In this document: piece after piece, positions 1 through 8,047 of the stretch | Position numbering within the stretch: the first letter of the stretch is position 1 | Layout of the letters: each line of letters opens with the position of its first letter | Assembly (NCBI RefSeq): GCF_009928415.1 | Contig: NZ_JAABNN010000001.1 | Location: 151,995 to 215,994 of the forward strand | Reading direction: 5' to 3' | DNA: 64,000 nt | DNA from: Bacillus sp. USDA818B3_A | GTDB lineage: Bacteria > Bacillota > Bacilli > Bacillales > Cytobacillaceae | Translations under genes and position numbers: made by a program | Notes under the pieces: model-generated | Told to the model about the DNA's origin: nothing | The model's database searches: none | What the model saw: only the letters and a program-made list of their open reading frames with translations

Positions 1-10
1 TCAAAAAAGA

Positions 11-65
11 ATGGCCAGCCTCTTTCCCGTTCAATGAAACCGATCCGGGTTAAGTGGCTGGCCAT
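11..65 (-). terminator. terminator of the hut operon
   Basis: Ten-base arms ATGGCCAGCC (11-20) and GGCTGGCCAT (56-65) pair. On the minus strand the hairpin is followed by a T-rich tail (positions 10 down to 3). It lies just past the hutG stop. Confidence 0.75.
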
Positions 66-79
66 ATTGAAAATATGAT

Positions 80-1096
80 TTACTTTACGGTGCCTGTCAC
101 CTTTCTTATCATTACCCCTGTTAAAAAGGTTAAAAAGACATGGGTGCCAAGTTTTACGGTGGGCTGGACTTGTGTGTCTCTTAGCGGGTCAAGGCAGACG
201 ATGTCAATTGCTTTGACTTTTGGATGCTTGGCAGCAGTGAAAACTGCATCCAGTAGTTCTGCTGTTGTCATTCCGCCTGGCGTAGATGCAGGGACACCAG
301 GGGCATAGGCGATATCAAGGACATCCATGTCAACGGTTAAGTAGATTGTGTCGACCTTTTCATTAAGCTTTTTTAAGCATTGAGAGACCGTTTTTGCGAT
401 ACCTCTTTTTCGTGCCTGGCGGATGGTCAAATAATTAACACCCTTTTCATCTGCATACACCTTTAAATCCTTGCTATTAAAAAAGCCATGTAATCCAATG
501 TTGTATAGGTTCGGCCCTTCCACTACACCACTATCAATCAAATTCCGCATCGGTGTTCCGTTGGAAGGCCCATCATCAGCAAGGCTTCTTAAATCGAAGT
601 GGGTATCCAATTGCAAAATGCCTATCTTCTCCTGTGGTTTTGCCCAATGTAATCCTTTTATCATCATGGCAGTAATGGAATGATCCCCTCCGACCGCCGT
701 AACTATTGAGGCAGGAAAATTACGATGAATGGTCGCTGATGCCTCGGCGATATTATCATGACAACGGCGGATATCGGTAACGTGCATTGGTACGTCCCCC
801 ACATCTAAGGCAAGCATTTTTCCTAAATCCACGTCCTCATCTATGTTATAAGTGGTAAAGCCTTTCCAGGCACGTCTGAAAGCATCCGGAAATTCGGATG
901 CTCCTGAGGGGCTAATCGACGAACGAGAGAGCGGGACCCCTACGACTACCACATCCGCCTTCTTCGTTTGTTCAGGATTAGACTCCTTGGTTAGCGGCTG
1001 AATCCACTCATGAACCTTGTTCATTTCATAGTTTCCTTCAGGCCTTACCCAAATAAAACCCGGTGGATTTAATTTAGGATAGAGAAAGCTATTCAA
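80..1096 (-). CDS. hutG: formimidoylglutamase / arginase-family hydrolase HutG
   Basis: Ureohydrolase of 338 residues, probably the last step of histidine degradation (N-formimino-L-glutamate to glutamate and formamide). Binuclear Mn motifs are visible: GGDHS near residue 137, DTHFD near 164, and TVDMDVLD near 254 followed by APGVPASTPGG. DTHFD replaces the commoner DAHxD, and DIVCLDP replaces DIVEVNP. The TTG start is favoured by GGGAGG nine bases upstream and overlaps the hutI stop as TTGA, so translation is probably coupled. The last residues (VTGTV) are encoded by a 13-bp intergenic-type repeat, so the C-terminus seems to have been rewritten. Function rests on motifs plus operon context. 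Confidence 0.85.
   Translation of the reverse strand: MNSFLYPKLNPPGFIWVRPEGNYEMNKVHEWIQPLTKESNPEQTKKADVVVVGVPLSRSSISPSGASEFPDAFRRAWKGFTTYNIDEDVDLGKMLALDVGDVPMHVTDIRRCHDNIAEASATIHRNFPASIVTAVGGDHSITAMMIKGLHWAKPQEKIGILQLDTHFDLRSLADDGPSNGTPMRNLIDSGVVEGPNLYNIGLHGFFNSKDLKVYADEKGVNYLTIRQARKRGIAKTVSQCLKKLNEKVDTIYLTVDMDVLDIAYAPGVPASTPGGMTTAELLDAVFTAAKHPKVKAIDIVCLDPLRDTQVQPTVKLGTHVFLTFLTGVMIRKVTGTVK
89..101 (+). repeat. GGTGCCTGTCACC repeat, copy A
   Basis: Imperfect palindrome (GGTG/CACC arms) identical to copies at 4151, 4798 and 8006. This copy sits inside the extreme 3' end of hutG and encodes its last residues. Confidence 0.8.
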
Positions 1097-2367
1097 GTAA
1101 GCCGACCTCCCTTTACAACGACCCTGCCATTTTTAATTACAGTTTCGATATGATTCATCCCATACAAGTATTGAAGTTTCATATAATTTTCTACCTTAAA
1201 AATCGTCACATCACCTTTCTTACCTTCCTCCAAACTGCCAATCTGTTTGCCGCGCCCGATCGCATGTGCGGCATTAATCGTTGCTGCGGTGATGACCTCT
1301 GCAGGTGTCATCCCCATTTTTACACATGCTAGATTCATTATAAAAGGGAGGGATACAGTTGGAGAGGAGCCTGGATTGCAATCTGTTGACAAGGCCACGG
1401 GTACACCCATATCTATGATTTTTCGTCCATTAGCCGATTCTGCCATTAAAAAATAAGCGGTTCCGGGAAGCAGGACCCCGACTACCCCCTCATCAGCCAT
1501 AGCCAGCAGTCCTTTTTCAGATGCTTTTAACAGATGATCGGCTGAGATGGCTCCCACCTCTGAAGCAAGTTCTGCCCCGCCATATGGTTCAATTTCATCA
1601 GCATGAATTTTCGGTGTTAACCCATAACGCTTTCCGGCCTCGAGAATAATTCGGGCTTGTTCCGGAGTAAACACACCTTTTTCACAGAAGACATCATTAA
1701 ACTCGGCGAGTCCCAGTTTGGCCACCAAAGGGATCATTTCTTCTACCAAAATATCGACAAATTGATCCGGATTGTCCTTATATTCTTTTGGAACCGCATG
1801 TGCCCCCATAAAAGTGGACACTACGTCGATTGGATGCTTTTCGTTTAATTGCTTAGCCACTTCAAGCTGCTTTCGTTCGGTTTCCCAATCCATCCCATAG
1901 CCGCTCTTTGCTTCAACCGTTGTCACTCCATGTAACAGGAACTGATTTAATCGCTCGAAGCTTTCCTTAAATAGTTCATCATGGGTGGCCTGTTTTGTCC
2001 CTCTAGTCGTAGCATAAATCCCTCCGCCGGCATTCATGATCTCCATGTAGGACGCTCCCTTGAGCCTTAGGTTAAATTCATTTTCTCTGCTTCCAGCAAA
2101 AACTAAATGTGTATGTGGGTCAACTAGGCCAGGTGTGACGAGCTTTCCTGCCGCATCAATCACTTCAGCAAGATAAAGGCGGTCGGCGTATTTTTTAACA
2201 AGTTCCTCGTCCTTTCCTACAGCTTGAATCACCCCATCTTCAATCCACAAACTGCCGTTTTCGATGATGCCAAGGGTAGACATCGCTTCTTTTACTAGGG
2301 TAGCATTGGAACTCCCCCTTAGGGTTACTAGCTGAGCTGCATTCCGAATAAAAATGGCCTTGCCCAT
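1093..2367 (-). CDS. hutI: imidazolonepropionase HutI
   Basis: Amidohydrolase-superfamily enzyme that hydrolyses 4-imidazolone-5-propionate to N-formimino-L-glutamate, the third step of histidine degradation. Family motifs are intact: DPHTHLVFAG (HxH metal ligands), KSGYGMDWETE, HADEIEPYGGAELA, SADHL and STDCNPGSSPT. The frame is open back to a GTG at 2400 that overlaps the hutU stop (GTGA), giving 435 residues. I prefer the ATG at 2367, because GGTGAT lies about five bases ahead and the protein then starts MGKAIF, matching the usual family length. It is the middle gene of hutU-hutI-hutG. Confidence 0.93.
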   Translation of the reverse strand: MGKAIFIRNAAQLVTLRGSSNATLVKEAMSTLGIIENGSLWIEDGVIQAVGKDEELVKKYADRLYLAEVIDAAGKLVTPGLVDPHTHLVFAGSRENEFNLRLKGASYMEIMNAGGGIYATTRGTKQATHDELFKESFERLNQFLLHGVTTVEAKSGYGMDWETERKQLEVAKQLNEKHPIDVVSTFMGAHAVPKEYKDNPDQFVDILVEEMIPLVAKLGLAEFNDVFCEKGVFTPEQARIILEAGKRYGLTPKIHADEIEPYGGAELASEVGAISADHLLKASEKGLLAMADEGVVGVLLPGTAYFLMAESANGRKIIDMGVPVALSTDCNPGSSPTVSLPFIMNLACVKMGMTPAEVITAATINAAHAIGRGKQIGSLEEGKKGDVTIFKVENYMKLQYLYGMNHIETVIKNGRVVVKGGRLT

Positions 2368-2396
2368 CTGTATCACCATCTCGCTTTCGTTAGTCC

Positions 2397-4067
2397 TCAC
2401 TCGAGCATGGGCATGTTAATGCCTTTTTCTTTAGCCGTTTTGATTGCTAATTCATAGCCGGCATCCGCATGACGGACGACTCCCATTCCAGGGTCAGTGG
2501 TTAGTACCCGCTGCAACCGGACTTCTGCCTCCTTCGTTCCATCTGCAACAATGACCATTCCTGCATGCTGTGAATAGCCCATTCCAACCCCGCCTCCATG
2601 ATGGATAGATACCCAGCTGGCGCCGCCGATTGCATTGATCAATGCATTTAAAATCGGCCAGTCTGATACGGCGTCACTGCCATCCATCATTCCCTCTGTT
2701 TCTCTGTTTGGAGAGGCAACCGAACCTGCGTCTAAATGATCACGACCAATCACGATGGGTGCGGATACCTCACCAGATGCGACCATATCATTGATAAGCT
2801 TTCCAAACCGGGCACGATCTCCGTAGCCGAGCCAGCAAATCCGGGCCGGCAGACCTTGAAAGCTGATTTTTTTACGAGCCATTGAAATCCATTTGCATAA
2901 ATGATCATCCTCTTTAAACTCGCGTAAGAGGACTTCATCTATTTTCCGGATATCTTCTGGATTGCCGGAAAGAGCAGCCCAGCGGAAAGGGCCTTTTCCT
3001 TCGCAAAATAAAGGGCGGATGTATGCTGGCACAAATCCTGGAAAATCAAAAGCATTATCGACCCCTTCATCTTTAGCCACTTGCCTGATGTTGTTTCCGT
3101 AATCAAATGTGATCGCACCCGTTTCTTGCATTTTCAACATCGCTTTCACATGTAAGGCCATACTTTGTTTGGCAAGCTTCACATAACGGACCGGTTCTTT
3201 TACTCTCATTATTGCAGCGGCTTCGAGTGTCATGCCAACAGGAATATAGCCATTTAGCGGGTCATGGGCGGAGGTTTGGTCCGTTAATATGTCCGGCGTA
3301 AACCCTTTTTCAATCATTTGTGGAAGGATTTCAGCCGCATTGCCTAGTAAGCCGATCGAAACTGCTTTTCCTAAAGCCTTAGCTTCTCTCGCTAATTTCA
3401 AGGCTTCATCAAGGTCCTTTGATTTTATGTCGAGATAAGCGGTTGCTAAACGCCTGTCGATTCTGGATTCATCTGCTTCAATGACGAGACAAACTCCGTC
3501 GTTCATTGTGACCGCGAGCGGCTGTGCGCCTCCCATCCCGCCAAGACCAGCCGTTAGTGTAATGGTATGTTTTAAGGAACCGCCAAATGACTGCCGGGCT
3601 GCTTCAGCAAAAGTTTCATAGGTTCCTTGGACAATTCCTTGGCTGCCGATATAAATCCAGCTTCCTGCTGTCATCTGGCCATACATCATTAATCCCTTTT
3701 TATCAAGCTCGTGAAAATGCTCCCATGTCGCCCATGCGGGAACCAGATTAGAGTTGGCCAATAATACCCGCGGTGCATCTTTATGCGTCTTCCAAACAGC
3801 AACAGGCTTACCGGATTGAATAAGCAGGGTTTCATCATTCTCTAATTCTAATAGTGTCTTGATGATGATATCGAACGATTTCCAATTCCGTGCCGCTTTG
3901 CCAATCCCACCGTAAACGACCAAATCCTCCGGTCTCTCCGCTACCTCTGGATCAAGATTATTCATCAGCATCCGAAGCGCAGCTTCTTGAATCCAGCCCT
4001 TCGCATGTAACTTTGTTCCTGTATAACTCCGAACCACAGGCGGTTTCCCAGACCCCATCTCCCTCAC
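2397..4067 (-). CDS. hutU: urocanate hydratase HutU
   Basis: Urocanase of 556 residues; converts urocanate to 4-imidazolone-5-propionate using tightly bound NAD+. Conserved blocks run the whole length: [79 protein letters not shown] and [17 protein letters not shown]. Length equals the family norm. The start may be GTG 4067 or the in-frame ATG 4058; both lie within a purine-rich stretch containing GGGAGGGAG. It is the first gene of the operon. The expected upstream partners hutH (histidase) and hutP (antiterminator) are absent; upstream is only an unrelated terminator and a repeat. Confidence 0.95.
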   Translation of the reverse strand: MREMGSGKPPVVRSYTGTKLHAKGWIQEAALRMLMNNLDPEVAERPEDLVVYGGIGKAARNWKSFDIIIKTLLELENDETLLIQSGKPVAVWKTHKDAPRVLLANSNLVPAWATWEHFHELDKKGLMMYGQMTAGSWIYIGSQGIVQGTYETFAEAARQSFGGSLKHTITLTAGLGGMGGAQPLAVTMNDGVCLVIEADESRIDRRLATAYLDIKSKDLDEALKLAREAKALGKAVSIGLLGNAAEILPQMIEKGFTPDILTDQTSAHDPLNGYIPVGMTLEAAAIMRVKEPVRYVKLAKQSMALHVKAMLKMQETGAITFDYGNNIRQVAKDEGVDNAFDFPGFVPAYIRPLFCEGKGPFRWAALSGNPEDIRKIDEVLLREFKEDDHLCKWISMARKKISFQGLPARICWLGYGDRARFGKLINDMVASGEVSAPIVIGRDHLDAGSVASPNRETEGMMDGSDAVSDWPILNALINAIGGASWVSIHHGGGVGMGYSQHAGMVIVADGTKEAEVRLQRVLTTDPGMGVVRHADAGYELAIKTAKEKGINMPMLE

Positions 4068-4150
4068 TCCCTCCCTTTTAATACCAATCTATGTTCATCC
4101 CAAAAAGAAAATCTTCAAGAAAATAAAAATAACACAGGTAAAGTACAAAT

Positions 4151-4163
4151 GGTGCCTGTCACC
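4151..4163 (+). repeat. GGTGCCTGTCACC repeat, copy B
   Basis: Exact copy of the 13-bp motif, between hutU and the terminator of the next gene. It is preceded by ACAAAT, as is copy D at 8006, so the shared block is longer than 13 bp. Confidence 0.85.
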
Positions 4164-4175
4164 AAAAACAACACC

Positions 4176-4222
4176 AAAAAAGGATAAATGCCCGCAACAG
4201 TATGCTGGGGATTTATCCTTTT
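4176..4222 (-). terminator. terminator of the four-TM protein gene
   Basis: Arms around AAGGATAAAT and ATTTATCCTT, then a T-run on the minus strand, immediately downstream of the 4227 stop codon. Confidence 0.75.
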
Positions 4223-4226
4223 GGTT

Positions 4227-4622
4227 TTATTTATTAAATTGAGGTCTCGAGAAGAGAATTCCACTGCCAATTCCAAAGATGATGGCGAGAAGATGAACTG
4301 TGCTGGTTGAAATGGAAAGGAATTTAATGATATCCCCATAGCTCTCGCTTGTTATTTTTAATAGACCTTCTTCAAAAGCTGGCTTGTATAAAAGAAAATA
4401 AGAGATAAGAACTAGTATCAGGCCGGACCAATTTCTTCCTATGAGTTTTCTGCTTAAGACAAAATAAATGATGGCCATAAAAATTGCCAATCCGAACACA
4501 AACGTATTTATGTATCGCAGCGCACGATCAGGCTGATCCAGAAAGGCTAAAATGACTAAATAAATAATCCAACATAAGGTCAATAGTATGGAGACTATCT
4601 GTGTTTTAAGTAAATATTGCAA
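4227..4622 (-). CDS. uncharacterised four-helix membrane protein
   Basis: A 131-residue hydrophobic protein I do not recognise. Four membrane-spanning stretches are visible at about residues 8-27, 39-60, 67-85 and 103-125, with short charged loops (DQPDRALRY, SRKLIGRNW). No catalytic motif is seen. It is monocistronic, with its own terminator just downstream, divergent from the permease remnant and separated from the hut genes. Confidence 0.6.
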   Translation of the reverse strand: MQYLLKTQIVSILLTLCWIIYLVILAFLDQPDRALRYINTFVFGLAIFMAIIYFVLSRKLIGRNWSGLILVLISYFLLYKPAFEEGLLKITSESYGDIIKFLSISTSTVHLLAIIFGIGSGILFSRPQFNK

Positions 4623-4686
4623 GTATCATTCACCTCTAAACCGAATTCATTAACTTTTATACCATAACACAAAACCAGCGGACAAA

Positions 4687-4797
4687 TTGGTGAAAGAGGC
4701 ACATTTACACAAAAATATTGGCTTTTTCGTCGCAACATCACTGGTTGTCGGCACGGTTATAGGTTCCGGGATATTTATGAAACCGGGAATTGTTAAT
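4687..4797 (+). pseudogene. 5' remnant of an APC-family amino acid permease
   Basis: About 37 codons read MVKEAHLHKNIGFFVATSLV followed by VGTVIGSGIFMKPG, the characteristic first helix of APC-superfamily amino acid permeases (normally 450 or more residues). Similarity stops exactly where the 13-bp motif begins at 4798. What follows is the terminator of the opposing TerD-like gene, so the other ~90 percent of the gene is gone. No convincing ribosome binding site remains. This looks like a deletion or rearrangement whose junction carries the repeat. Confidence 0.7.
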
Positions 4798-4810
4798 GGT
4801 GACAGGCACC
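4798..4810 (-). repeat. GGTGCCTGTCACC repeat, copy C (inverted)
   Basis: Reverse complement of the motif, lying exactly at the end of homology of the truncated permease and directly next to the terminator hairpin of the TerD-like gene. Confidence 0.85.
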
Positions 4811-4844
4811 AAAAAAGGACAAGAGTTTATTCTTGTCCTTTTTT
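4811..4844 (-). terminator. terminator of the TerD-like gene
   Basis: AAAAGGACAAGA pairs with TCTTGTCCTTTT across a short loop; on the minus strand a T6 run follows. Confidence 0.8.
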
Positions 4845-4861
4845 GGTTTCATGTAGCAGGT

Positions 4862-5443
4862 TCAGCCAACGTCCAGGCCGAAGTCGGTGGCAATTCGGGC
4901 GAGACCGCCTTGGTACCCAGAACCAACAGCCGAGAATTTCCATTCGCCATTATGACGGTAAAGTTCTCCCACAATAATAGCCGTTTCGATGGAGAAATCT
5001 TCACCTAAGTCATAACGAATAATCTCTTGATTTGTTTCTTCATTCACGACACGGCAGAAAGCATTGGAAACCTGTCCAAAATTTTGCCCTCTTGCTTCTG
5101 CATCATGAATCGTAATCACAAACGAAATTCGTTCCACTTGAGCAGGAACAGCTGCTAAATCGACTTTCACCTGCTCATCGTCGCCATCTCCAGCGCCCGT
5201 ACGATTATCACCTGTATGTACAACGGAACCATTTCCGCCTTCAAGTTGGTTGTAGAAAACAAAATCCTTCTCAGACGCACACTTACCGTTAGCATTTAGA
5301 AGAAAGATACTGCAATCCAAGTCGAAATCGCCACCGCCATCATAACGGTTGGTGTCCCAGCCGAGACCTACAATCACTTTGGTTAAACCAGGATTGGTTT
5401 TCGTTAAATCGATCTTTTGACCTTTAGACAATGAAATCGCCAT
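4862..5443 (-). CDS. TerD-family stress protein (YceD/YceE-like)
   Basis: TerD-domain protein of 193 residues, related to tellurite-resistance TerD and the Bacillus general-stress YceC-E proteins. The fold's Ca-binding landmarks are present: GLGWDTNRYDGGGDFDLDCS, then HTGDNRTGAGDGDDE, with late block DLGEDFSIETAIIVGELYRH. The start at 5443 (MAISLSKGQK) is chosen because AAAGGGTG lies about six bases ahead and TerD proteins begin this way; the frame is open 20 codons further upstream. It stands alone here, although in Bacillus such genes usually lie in a yceCDEFGH-like cluster. Role: stress tolerance, exact activity unknown. Confidence 0.88.
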   Translation of the reverse strand: MAISLSKGQKIDLTKTNPGLTKVIVGLGWDTNRYDGGGDFDLDCSIFLLNANGKCASEKDFVFYNQLEGGNGSVVHTGDNRTGAGDGDDEQVKVDLAAVPAQVERISFVITIHDAEARGQNFGQVSNAFCRVVNEETNQEIIRYDLGEDFSIETAIIVGELYRHNGEWKFSAVGSGYQGGLARIATDFGLDVG

Positions 5444-5643
5444 ACAAACACCCTTTCCAATAGTAAATAGGTTTTCATTCAGGTTTATTGTTAATTGGAA
5501 CAATAAAGTTCCAATACCTTCCTTTATTCTACAAAAATTAAATCCGTTTTTCTACTTTTAACACATGACAACTGCAATAAATAATGTTTTTAAATAGATC
5601 AAAATGGTTAAATTAAGAAAGTCGAACCGATAATGGCAAGATA

Positions 5644-5652
5644 TGCTATAAT
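5644..5652 (+). promoter_or_regulatory. extended -10 promoter of the GIY-YIG gene
   Basis: TGCTATAAT is a perfect extended -10 element 46 bases ahead of the ATG at 5698. No good -35 box is seen, as is usual for extended -10 promoters. Confidence 0.55.
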
Positions 5653-5697
5653 GGACTCTTGGCTACAGTTAGCCGTTTATATTTAAGCAGGGAGCGA

Positions 5698-6081
5698 ATG
5701 CAGTTTATGATAAAAATTGAAATACCAAACCCAGATATCGTGATCACAAAAAGTAGACAGGTGGGCGAAAAAGTCGAAGCCCCTTTAAGCAGCGTCTACG
5801 GATTTACTAATTATAACAAAATTCCACGTGACAAAGGTGGCATCATCTTATTTTTCAACGCCAATGATGACTTACTTTTTGTCGGTAAAGCCAGGAAGCT
5901 TCGCCCTCGAGTTAAGCGCCATTTCGAAGATTCTGTCTCACCAATTAAAGCGCACCGTGACGAGGTTTATAAAATTGCTGTTTTAGTAGTAGAATCTTCA
6001 ATGGATAGAGAGATTTATGAAACCTATATCATTAACACACTTCATGCTAAATACAATGTTGAGAAGGTTTTCTATAAATAA
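5698..6081 (+). CDS. GIY-YIG domain nuclease-like protein
   Basis: About 127 residues with one GIY-YIG-type domain similar to the N-terminal nuclease domain of UvrC. GIILFFNANDDLLFVGKARK stands in for the GIY...YIG strands, followed by LRPRVKRHF and a late acidic residue in REIYETYII. The canonical Tyr residues are partly replaced (GIILFF and LFVGK), so nuclease activity is uncertain. The start is set at ATG 5698 after GGGAG. Homologues in Bacillus are annotated as nucleotide-excision-repair endonuclease-like proteins. It is a single gene with a shared terminator downstream. Confidence 0.7.
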   Translation: MQFMIKIEIPNPDIVITKSRQVGEKVEAPLSSVYGFTNYNKIPRDKGGIILFFNANDDLLFVGKARKLRPRVKRHFEDSVSPIKAHRDEVYKIAVLVVESSMDREIYETYIINTLHAKYNVEKVFYK

Positions 6082-6087
6082 GCAAGT

Positions 6088-6123
6088 AGAGCAGGTATAC
6101 GCTAAAGTAAGCGAACCTGCTCT
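6088..6123. terminator. bidirectional terminator
   Basis: AGAGCAGGT (6088-6096) pairs with ACCTGCTCT (6115-6123) between the convergent GIY-YIG and ATP-grasp genes. Confidence 0.75.
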
Positions 6124-6128
6124 TTGTT

Positions 6129-7157
6129 TTAACTAATATCGTCATATTTTAAAATCATTTCTTTTTCAAGATGACTGGCCCGAATTCCAAACCGCGGCTG
6201 TATTGGATGTATTTCCTCACCTAATAAAATTTTAATGGCCATATACGGAAAGTTAATTCCTGACAAACAACTGAAATGCAAGCCCCCGCTCATCCGTGGA
6301 TTAATTTCAAGCAGCTTTGGCACTCCCTTACTGTATTTGACCTGAATATTAAATACAAATGGCAATTTATAGGACTGATGAAACTTATGCGCCAACTCTA
6401 TCAGCTCCACACTTTCGACAAGTTCACGGACTCGCCCATCCCCTTTCATACGAGGAATGGCCGCATACAATTGGTCTGACGAAGCCAAACAATCAATGCT
6501 ATACTCCCTGCCTTCCAGATATTCCAGCAACATTAAATCAGGAAACGTCTCCTGCTGTCCTAATACCTCACAGGCGTGCTTGTAGGAGATGCGATAACCG
6601 CCCCCGCTGTGAAAAAGATGATGGATGGACTCCATTTCCTCTTTGATCACTCGAAACCCCATTGCACCTTCGCCAATAGCAGGTTTAAAACATACCGTGT
6701 GTCCTTTTCCCTTAAGTGCTGTATAGGCCTCTTTAAAATCATTGATGTTATTGACAATATAATAATCGGGTATTGTAAAAATTGGTGTCTCGCTGTTTAA
6801 GGTTTGATAAGCAGCCGCCTTGTTATCCATCGTCTCCATCAGGGACGCATCAGGACAAACAAGTACCTTGACACCCAAATTCTCAAATTCAGCTAATCTC
6901 TTGGAGATAAGAACATTTTCTTTGCGCGGGACAAAAATATCAATCCCATGCATACGACAAAAATCGAGACAGAATTCGATATATTCATCTCCAGAGATAT
7001 CTGGCTCCACAAAGGCATAATCACAATTTTGTAAATATAAAGCGTCTTTATTCGGGCTTGTTCCATAAATCGTAAACTTGCGATGATCCTCATTGTCACG
7101 AATCATATCCATATAGTGTGTAACAGTGGTAAACCATCGATTAAACCAAATTTTCAT
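6129..7157 (-). CDS. ATP-grasp family ligase
   Basis: A 342-residue protein with an N-terminal pre-ATP-grasp region (to about 110) and an ATP-grasp domain similar to the carbamoyl-phosphate synthase large chain and PylC families. Visible landmarks are CFKPAIGEGAMGF (ATP-binding loop), LLEYLEGREYSIDC and LEINPRMSGG (Mg ligands Glu/Asn). Such proteins form amide or peptide bonds through acyl-phosphates, but the substrate cannot be read from the sequence and no partner gene lies alongside. It is monocistronic, convergent with the GIY-YIG gene. Confidence 0.75.
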   Translation of the reverse strand: MKIWFNRWFTTVTHYMDMIRDNEDHRKFTIYGTSPNKDALYLQNCDYAFVEPDISGDEYIEFCLDFCRMHGIDIFVPRKENVLISKRLAEFENLGVKVLVCPDASLMETMDNKAAAYQTLNSETPIFTIPDYYIVNNINDFKEAYTALKGKGHTVCFKPAIGEGAMGFRVIKEEMESIHHLFHSGGGYRISYKHACEVLGQQETFPDLMLLEYLEGREYSIDCLASSDQLYAAIPRMKGDGRVRELVESVELIELAHKFHQSYKLPFVFNIQVKYSKGVPKLLEINPRMSGGLHFSCLSGINFPYMAIKILLGEEIHPIQPRFGIRASHLEKEMILKYDDIS

Positions 7158-7230
7158 TGTAATCCTCTCTTACTTTAAAATTGACTTTTCCATTATGGAC
7201 AAAGAGAGAAATTTCTAAACCACTAATATG

Positions 7231-7263
7231 AAAAAATCGCCCCAGCCAAAAACTAGGACGATT
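7231..7263 (-). terminator. terminator of the flavodoxin gene
   Basis: On the minus strand AATCGTCCTAG pairs with CTGGGGCGATT (with G-T pairs) and runs into T6. Confidence 0.65.
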
Positions 7264-7307
7264 CTGTCTATTGATTTAACAGGTTTTGCTGATTACGCAT
7301 GTTTTCC

Positions 7308-7802
7308 TTACACATATATTTTTATATTATTAAACCGGGAGACAAACTCTGTTATCGCTTCCATATCTAACTTAGATTGGTCGGTACTAATTCCATCCAC
7401 CTTTTTCACTACTTGTCTTTCAAAAAAATTCATTTTGGAAACGAGAAATTCGCCGCCAAACAAGCCAAGTGCAACCGAACTCTTCCGCAAATCCTGTGGA
7501 TAAGCATGATTAAATTGATCTACTGCCAGTTCACCTTCGCGCATACAAACGAGAAACAATCCTACTTCTTTCTCTAATAACTCATCATGATGGGTTTGAA
7601 TAAACTTTTTAATCCTCCGCTGAATCATTCCCGCGTGAATTGAACCACCTATAATTACCACATCAAAATCATTTAAGTCAATTAAGCTATGATCCTTTTT
7701 TAGATCGACTGAAACCACTTCTCCGGTTAGTTTTTCGCTGAGAATTCCAACCACTTTTTCTGTAGTCCCGTGGGACGAGCAATAAACAATTAAACTTTTC
7801 AT
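7308..7802 (-). CDS. flavodoxin-domain protein (HemG-like)
   Basis: A 164-residue flavodoxin-fold protein. The FMN phosphate loop is SSHGTTEKV near residues 9-17, with further FMN-contact segments IIGGSIHAGMIQRRIK and FLVCMREGE. The pattern matches the flavodoxin-5/HemG group, which includes menaquinone-dependent protoporphyrinogen oxidase; in Gram-positives the role of such proteins is usually unknown. The start at 7802 (MKSLIVYCSS) follows GGAGGGG. No haem genes lie nearby, so a HemG function is only a possibility. Confidence 0.75.
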   Translation of the reverse strand: MKSLIVYCSSHGTTEKVVGILSEKLTGEVVSVDLKKDHSLIDLNDFDVVIIGGSIHAGMIQRRIKKFIQTHHDELLEKEVGLFLVCMREGELAVDQFNHAYPQDLRKSSVALGLFGGEFLVSKMNFFERQVVKKVDGISTDQSKLDMEAITEFVSRFNNIKIYV

Positions 7803-8005
7803 GCTACTAACCCCTCCTTCAATTAACAAAGCAAACGTCTTGATGACATTCTGGAATCAAGGTGCGAATATACTAATTACATTATAAATCCTTTTAAACC
7901 GAAACCTTGTACAAATATTGGCAATATTATTACAATCAATAAACAAAGTGTCTTGGTCCATATTCCATATCACCTTCTAATTTACAACACCGCCGCATTA
8001 CAAAT

Positions 8006-8018
8006 GGTGCCTGTCACC
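8006..8018 (+). repeat. GGTGCCTGTCACC repeat, copy D
   Basis: Exact copy in the ~245-bp gap upstream of the PhoD-like gene, preceded by ACAAAT as in copy B. The rest of that gap shows nothing I can name. Confidence 0.85.
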
Positions 8019-8047
8019 ATTACCACTACTGGTGAGGTGCTGTGTCA

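Noticed and set aside
4798-4844. The permease fragment continuing as a fused protein to 4977
   Set aside because: Downstream codons run antisense through the terminator and the TerD gene and show no membrane-protein character.
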